From contig OX419757.1 in assembly GCA_948567375.1 (NCBI GenBank), forward strand, positions 5,828,001-5,892,000: a stretch of DNA of 64,000 nucleotides, in the 5' to 3' direction. This stretch comes from Lunularia cruciata (Eukaryota; Streptophyta; Marchantiopsida; Lunulariales; Lunulariaceae). Shown one piece after another: positions 59,180 to 64,000 of the stretch; positions within the stretch are counted from its first letter, which is position 1; each line of letters starts with the position of its first letter. The notes below the pieces were generated by a model. It ran no database searches. It was given only the letters and a program-made list of their open reading frames with translations, and was not told the DNA's origin. Made by a program: the position numbers and the translations under genes.

Positions 59180-60180
59180 GCCAAGACCCTTAATCCAGGT
59201 CAAATAGTTTAGGTCCATAGCCTTACCTAACACTTGACACTTGGATGCCTTTGACACTTTTGGAACAATGGTAATATCGGTGCAAAAATCCATCACCCAC
59301 TCTCTCTCATTGGCATTGGGCTCCACCAACTATTGTAATTGTGAGTCCCAAACAAGTCCAAGTCCTTGTTCTCAAAAAGCATGAGAGCTTGGGAAACTCA
59401 TGAGTGTGGGAAATGCAGCTCTAGGCAATCCAACTAGGTTCACCATTGCTATAAGTGACCTATCAGCCACTACCACCGTCTGAGACTGACGCTCAACATC
59501 CAAGATATCATCAACAAGGATGTGGTCAAGTCGTTGAGTCCCATCAAGAGCACGCTGTAAAACCTCTTTAGGTAGTAGGTTCATCCACCAAACATGAAGA
59601 CAATGAGCCCGTGATCCCACTCTAGCTGCATCTAACAATATAGCAAGTCCCATCCAAGAATGGACCTAATGTGTACTTGCAATCACTCTGGGTCAAGAAT
59701 CACCAATCAAAGGAATATTCTCCAATAGGTAAGTTGGAGAAATGGATTGATGGACTTGGAGATGTTGTAATATCCGTAACATCTCCCAAAACACACTAGA
59801 ACAAGGATCTTGAAGACCCAAACCTTGGCCAATACGTGTATGTCCTTAACATAGCCATCCAAAAATCACCAAGTGAACAGGCCCATGTCTCTCTATATCA
59901 TGCGTCCTTAGTAAGGAAATGTTTGCAAGTAAGGCCTTCTGGTAAACTCTGACTGCTGACATCAGTAATAACTTGGGATACTGATAGGCCAGTGTCCCAC
60001 ATGATGTAGAGAGATTCGCCTAGCAATCTTATCTCTCTTTACATACAAGTACCTATGTATTCATATACCCGCTTGTAATACCGCAACTAGTTTGATGTTA
60101 ATCCCACCGAATAACTCCAATAGACATATCTCCTCTACTAGATATTGCCAAGCAATGAGTGTGGTATCCAGAGGTGTCAA
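59180..60180 (-). pseudogene. C5-cytosine DNA methyltransferase domain of element D
   Basis: These enzymes add a methyl group to C5 of cytosine in DNA, using S-adenosylmethionine. Motifs on the minus strand, in order: motif I LLELFGGINIKLVAVLQAG (60123-60067) and its RYLYV continuation. After a frameshift, motif III/IV GPVHLVIFGW-L-C-stop-GHTRIGQ (59875-59830), where Pro-Cys-Gln is expected, followed by GLGLQDPCSSVFWEMLRILQ. Then motif VI YLLENIP, motif VIII LLDAARVGSRAHCLHVWWMN (59650-59560), motif IX-like AAFPTLMSFPSSHAF (59420-59375), and EREWVMDF with motif X KCQVLGKAMDLNYLTWI (59236-59186). The DAxxV-S-H...WWxN block resembles the DNMT3 type. The catalytic Cys remains, but neighbouring Pro and Gln codons are hit by C-to-T changes, and several stops and at least one frameshift disable it. 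Confidence 0.88.
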
Positions 60181-60559
60181 AGTAATTGACTTTGGAGGCT
60201 CATCTTCACACTCATCTCTTGATGGTACGAAGGCTCCACTCCAAGCCTATTGCACCAACTGATTTGCATGCTATTGCAATGCCTCCTTTGAACTCCACAA
60301 TGGAACATCCAAGGTGGATAGAACAATCTCACATGTACTCCAAATCCGAGTGATCTCCTCTGGTATTGGAGAATCCTCTATATGGGCGTTCATCTCCAAC
60401 AAGTCACCAGGCCAAGTAACTGCACCATTGAAAGCTGAAACTCATGCTTCCATAGTCCCGGACTGTAGTGAGCCAAGATTGCCACTACTAAAACATACTA
60501 GTAGACAACATACCTGTCCCTCACCAGACTGCCAACCTGGTCTATTGGAGGTTGTGTCC

Positions 60560-61446
60560 TCCTAATAGTCAATGCTGAAACCCATGGGGTATAACACTGC
60601 TCCTCCAACTAACACATCGTATGACTCAGCTATTGTCGCAATAGCCTGAGTTCTCACCACCAAGCTATCAATCAGATGACCAGGCTGAACCTGGACAACA
60701 AGCTTTCCACGTGTGATGTATTATGTCAAACCACCACCAAGAGATGTTTGGATCTGAAATGAACACCTTTCCATATCAGGCTTCTGTAACTCCAAACCAA
60801 CTATTGTAGCCTTCCCCAACATAAGGGGTTGGGCACCATAGTCTAACAAAACTCTTTGTGGTGTATAGACCTTCCTTGAATGTCACACCAAACAGAAAAT
60901 CCCCCTATGGTTATCCAATAGGACAACACCAGGTGTAAACCATGCTCTCTCAAAGGCCGGTCTAGCTGGCAACTCCTCCAGTCTAGCCGTTGCTGCTTGC
61001 CATAAACCATTGGTCGCTGAACGGATCCCATGCTCCTCAACCAAGTCAGCTACACTAGCAACCACCTCTACTCTAGTAATAGGAACCTCATCATCCCTAC
61101 TCTCAAAAAGTGTGGTAGCCAACCGGAACGCTAGGGCTGAATCAACTTCCAATGTAAACATGTCATTGGCTGAAAACAAAGGGCACCGCATAATCAGTTG
61201 AGCCGCTCCCAACATCATGCTAGACTCTGCTTGTGTAGTAGCAGGTGGCACCCTAGCAAGTAGTCTATCATGCACTCCATCACTACCTACTACACTTGCA
61301 TTGGGACGTCTAGGAGCCATGGTTGTCATCTGCAATCCTTCAAATAGCGTGAAAGATTGGGGAAGTCTGACATTGTCTCCCAACCTCTCCTCTTTGTGGG
61401 TCCAACTCCACTGATGCTCCTCTAGGATCTGGAGCATGTACTGCAC
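60560..61446 (-). pseudogene. Element D aspartic protease region
   Basis: The 187-codon open part 61446-60883 is the stretch between the second zinc knuckle and the protease, with a regular Ala/Leu/Glu content. Next comes YTPQRVLLDYGAQPLMLGKA (about 60874-60815), the protease active-site region, where DYGA stands in place of the usual Asp-Ser/Thr-Gly-Ala. Then come LVVQVQPGHLIDSLVVRTQA and YDVLVGGAVLYPMGFSID, the second half of a retroviral-type protease. It would process the polyprotein. The altered active-site residue and stops suggest it is inactive. Confidence 0.75.
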
Positions 61447-61455
61447 TCCTAGTCA

Positions 61456-61725
61456 CTATTGTAGATGCATCCACCTATGTTGCTCCACACATGAAGTCCA
61501 AATCATCTCTATCACTAGCATATGAGGTGAAGCCTCAGCACCCAAATCTGATCTCCTTTGAGCAATGGCCATACTAGCCAATCTTTGCTCCAACCGCTCA
61601 ATCCAAGTAGCCATAGTTGTATTAGAAGTAAGGGCAGGTACTGCACCTCTACTAAGTGTAGATCCTCTACCACCACCTCTACCACCTCGTCCTCTATGAA
61701 CTAGAGGTCCTCTACTACTTGCCAT
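61456..61725 (-). pseudogene. Element D Gly/Arg-rich segment after the gag knuckles
   Basis: 89 codons: RGRGGRGGGRGSTLSRG, then TWIERLEQRLASMAIAQR, a short amphipathic helix. It continues the gag frame and leads to the protease region. Its basic, glycine-rich nature fits nucleic-acid binding. Confidence 0.6.
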
Positions 61726-62905
61726 AGTAGCCCTACCACTTCGTAACTCCGGGTGTAGGTCAAAGCATTGGTCACTAGTGTGACCAAATCTGTGGCAATG
61801 CTCACACTACCTTTGTGTTGGTTGCGATGTCCCAAAGGTATCAAGTCCGCTGCCCTTAGTGCACTCTCTCCTATGGTGAGGTCCACCACAAGTCCAACAA
61901 GCAACACTACCACTCATTGGTTGTGGCTGACCTGAAAAAGAAGGTAAGGGTCTATCTCCACTAGGCCCTCCACTTGCTCCATAGGATCTAGGCTGTCCAC
62001 CCTGACCTTAAAAACCAATTGGGCATGGTGCACTCTAGAAGAAGTAATAGTTGTGGATAAGGTCTCCCTACCAAATCCAGATGTCAATTCACTCTCCTCC
62101 ACCATGTTGAGCTCAATACGCTCATCCAAACCAAAGACCATTGCCAAAGTGGGTGAAGTAGCCTATAACAACGTAGCATCACAAAGTCTACATTATAATT
62201 CCATGTCCAGTATTCCATACCAAAACTAGATTGCTTGGGCCTTAGTAACTCCTTTAGTGAAATTGATCAGCCGCCTCATGCAAGTGTATGCCTTGCATAG
62301 GCTCTCTCCAGCCTTCCGCTAGAACTCTTGCAAGCTCCTCAACTTGTAAGTCCATACTCCTTGTTAGTTCTACCTCAAACACTAGAAGAACTCCACCATT
62401 GGGTTAAACTCCAATACCACACCACCTCCTACAGTGATACCTCCACTTGTGGTAGTACTATCTCCAACTAGTGCACCTCCACTAGCTCCACCAACACTAC
62501 TCAAGCTAGAACTCATGGGTACAGCCAATCTTCTCCTAGCAATCGAGCCTGAAGTAATAGAGATATAGTTCAGAGACCTATACTGTCTCCATAACTCAAT
62601 CTCCTCCAAATGAGTTCTCCTGAACTCATATAGCATCCATTGGCGGACCCTCCAAATGTTGAAACATCTTCTTCCATGCCATAAAGGGTGTTCCGCATCA
62701 ATTGCAGATCACACTAATTATCAAACTCCTGGATGAAGTCATCCAACTCAATGGTACCCACTGTACCATAGTAACTCCTAGGGCCTTTGGAGGCTCCATA
62801 AATCTCATCCATGTCCCACATCAATAGTGCGGACACGCCAAGTTCACTCTCAACTGGATCAACTCCTATATCAAACTCCAACTTAGAGTCAATCTCCTCC
62901 CTCAC
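61700..62905 (-). pseudogene. Element D gag with two zinc knuckles
   Basis: From the right: an acidic frame (62905-62714), broken middle parts (62636-62382 and 62147-61914), then a Gly/Ser/Pro/Gln-rich spacer and two knuckles. The first is CWTCGGPHHRREC (C-x2-C-x3-H-x4-C). After a stop, the second is CEHCHRFGHTSDQC (C-x2-C-x4-H-x4-C), followed by LHPELRSGRA and a Gly/Arg-rich run (61725-61600) of RNA-binding character. Gag packages the element RNA. The capsid part shows no clear motif and has many stops. Confidence 0.78.
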
Positions 62906-63114
62906 TAGGACCTGAGATACATGCTAATATTGAGTGTCACTCCAAGTAAACCCACTGCGTACTATAGGGCTATCTCCTCTAGAATCCCCAAAGAACTCCA
63001 TCGTGACAAAGTAACCACAACCACAACCACAAATTGCAACAACAAGTACCCCACAAAGTGCAAACACCAACCAAGCACCACCAAGTACCAAAACTAACGG
63101 AACATTACCCACTA

Positions 63115-63945
63115 ATGTAACTCTAAATGAGACAAATACACTATGTGAAAGGGTGACCTATAACTTGCCATCATAACACGTATAATCTATAGGTCATCAC
63201 TTCTTGCCTCACGGAGAGAGAAACAAAGATAGTCTAACTGGTCATCACTCCAGCCTCACTACCGAGAACACATCAGAGCACCAATGATCAAAATTAAAAG
63301 CACCTCACACAAACATAGTGCATAGAAGTGCACAAACATAGTGCACACAAACAAGAAGCAGAGAATGGAGGGGGTCCAATCACAAGAATGCTAAACAAAA
63401 ACACTCCATCTCATAAATCAACACGGGGCTGACTTTGCCACCATTTGGCATTTGACATAATTGGAGTACCTATCTACTTCTTGAGCTATGAGGATCACCA
63501 AGGATCAGATCAAGGTTCTTCTTGCCAAAATTTAACATAAATCCTTCATAAAATTTGACATAAAATTTGACATAAATCTGATGTAAAATCTGAAATAAAT
63601 CCCTAAAAATGGCTGACCGCCAAATCCTTTGCTAACTCTTCACTTGAGCCAAATTGGAAAAATGGATTTCATAAAATCTCTAATTTGCAAGGATGTGCTC
63701 TCAACTCCACCTTCAATTTCAGTTTCTGAGGTTTAACTTGCAACAAATGGGTCCTAAGCTCAAAATCACAACTACCGCTTGAAAATTGCTCCTCCTTGGC
63801 TCCAAATTTTGCTAACGCTTCTACACACACTTTCTCTCAAGGAAATCTGAATTACTCGATTGAGACATGAAAATCATATGAGCTTAGAGATACCACCAAC
63901 ACTTGCATTCCCTACACCCAATTTCCTCCTTACTCACTTCTTTGA
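63115..63945 (-). other. Element D untranslated leader
   Basis: No open frame of note. It holds short direct repeats: ACAAACATAGTGCA twice near 63310-63350, and AAAATTTGACATAAA units near 63545-63600. It lies between the 5' LTR and gag of element D, where packaging signals are expected. I found no convincing primer-binding site. Confidence 0.4.
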
Positions 63946-64000
63946 TGTAATCAAATCGTTTACAACTCAAATCAATTGAACTCATATCAATACTTGATCT
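63946..64000 (-). repeat. 5' LTR of element D, cut by window end
   Basis: 55 bases starting TGTAATCAAATCG that match 55065-55120 with few differences. The remainder lies outside the window, so the target duplication cannot be checked. Confidence 0.65.

Larger units (their letters stand above)
55065..64000 (-). mobile_element. Ty3/gypsy-type element D encoding a DNA methyltransferase and a PHD finger
   Basis: This minus-strand element runs from its 3' LTR (about 55065-55592) past the window end; only the first 55 bases of its 5' LTR (from about 63946) are inside. The polyprotein region is about 62905-55764. The order in element sense is gag with two zinc knuckles, protease, C5-cytosine methyltransferase, RT, RNase H, integrase and PHD finger. 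RT-RNase H-integrase order places it with Ty3/gypsy. The methyltransferase between protease and RT and the PHD finger after integrase are unusual additions. Stops and frameshifts occur in every domain, and many look like C-to-T or G-to-A changes. I could not find an initiator-tRNA primer site beside the 5' LTR. Confidence 0.85.

Noticed and set aside
63240-63300. Possible primer-binding site of element D (TGGTGCTCTGATG on the minus strand)
   Set aside because: It lies about 680 bases from the LTR start, and the match to a tRNA end is not convincing.

Overview
The window looks like nuclear DNA of a land plant. The one intact gene is a 13-plus-exon plant MEI2-like RNA-binding protein gene with GT-AG introns. 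A broken chloroplast-protein gene copy is also present, and the rest is LTR-retrotransposon debris in AT-rich DNA with one 200-N assembly gap (25179-25378). The content would suit a bryophyte, lycophyte or fern better than a flowering plant, but that is an inference from the element types, not a proof.

Layout. Positions 1-11670 are AT-rich, with old tandem duplications, a pure (TA)51 microsatellite and one broken coiled-coil ORF. Positions 11676-30025 hold a four-layer nest. A Ty1/copia element (C, minus strand) has 244/242-bp LTRs and a perfect CAATG target duplication. It contains a 748-bp solo LTR (B1, perfect AAGAT duplication) and a Ty3/gypsy chromovirus of the same family (B). The 3' LTR of B is split by a second Ty3/gypsy element (A, CTGAT/CCGAT duplication). 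Between the gag gene of C and its 5' LTR lies an intron-less, antisense, broken copy of a chloroplast CSP41b-like gene, apparently captured by the element.

Positions 30026-33860 carry unassigned remnants. Positions 33862-40960 are the MEI2-like gene on the minus strand: 13 exons whose reading phases all agree, with three RRM domains. Its leader and promoter probably extend to a pyrimidine-rich tract (in the sense of the gene) near 44300-45000. Positions 47100-54350 are AT-rich with nothing recognisable.

The most interesting object is element D (about 55065 to beyond 64000, minus strand). It is a decayed Ty3/gypsy-type element whose order is gag (two zinc knuckles), protease, a C5-cytosine DNA methyltransferase domain, reverse transcriptase, RNase H, integrase and a PHD finger. 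It therefore carries a DNA-methylation writer and a probable histone reader. Retrotransposons that encode DNA methyltransferases have been reported, as I recall, from dinoflagellates and charophyte algae. The PHD-tailed land-plant form here may be undescribed.

All four large elements run on the minus strand and all carry stops or frameshifts, so none looks autonomous. No tRNA, rRNA or CRISPR feature was recognised.
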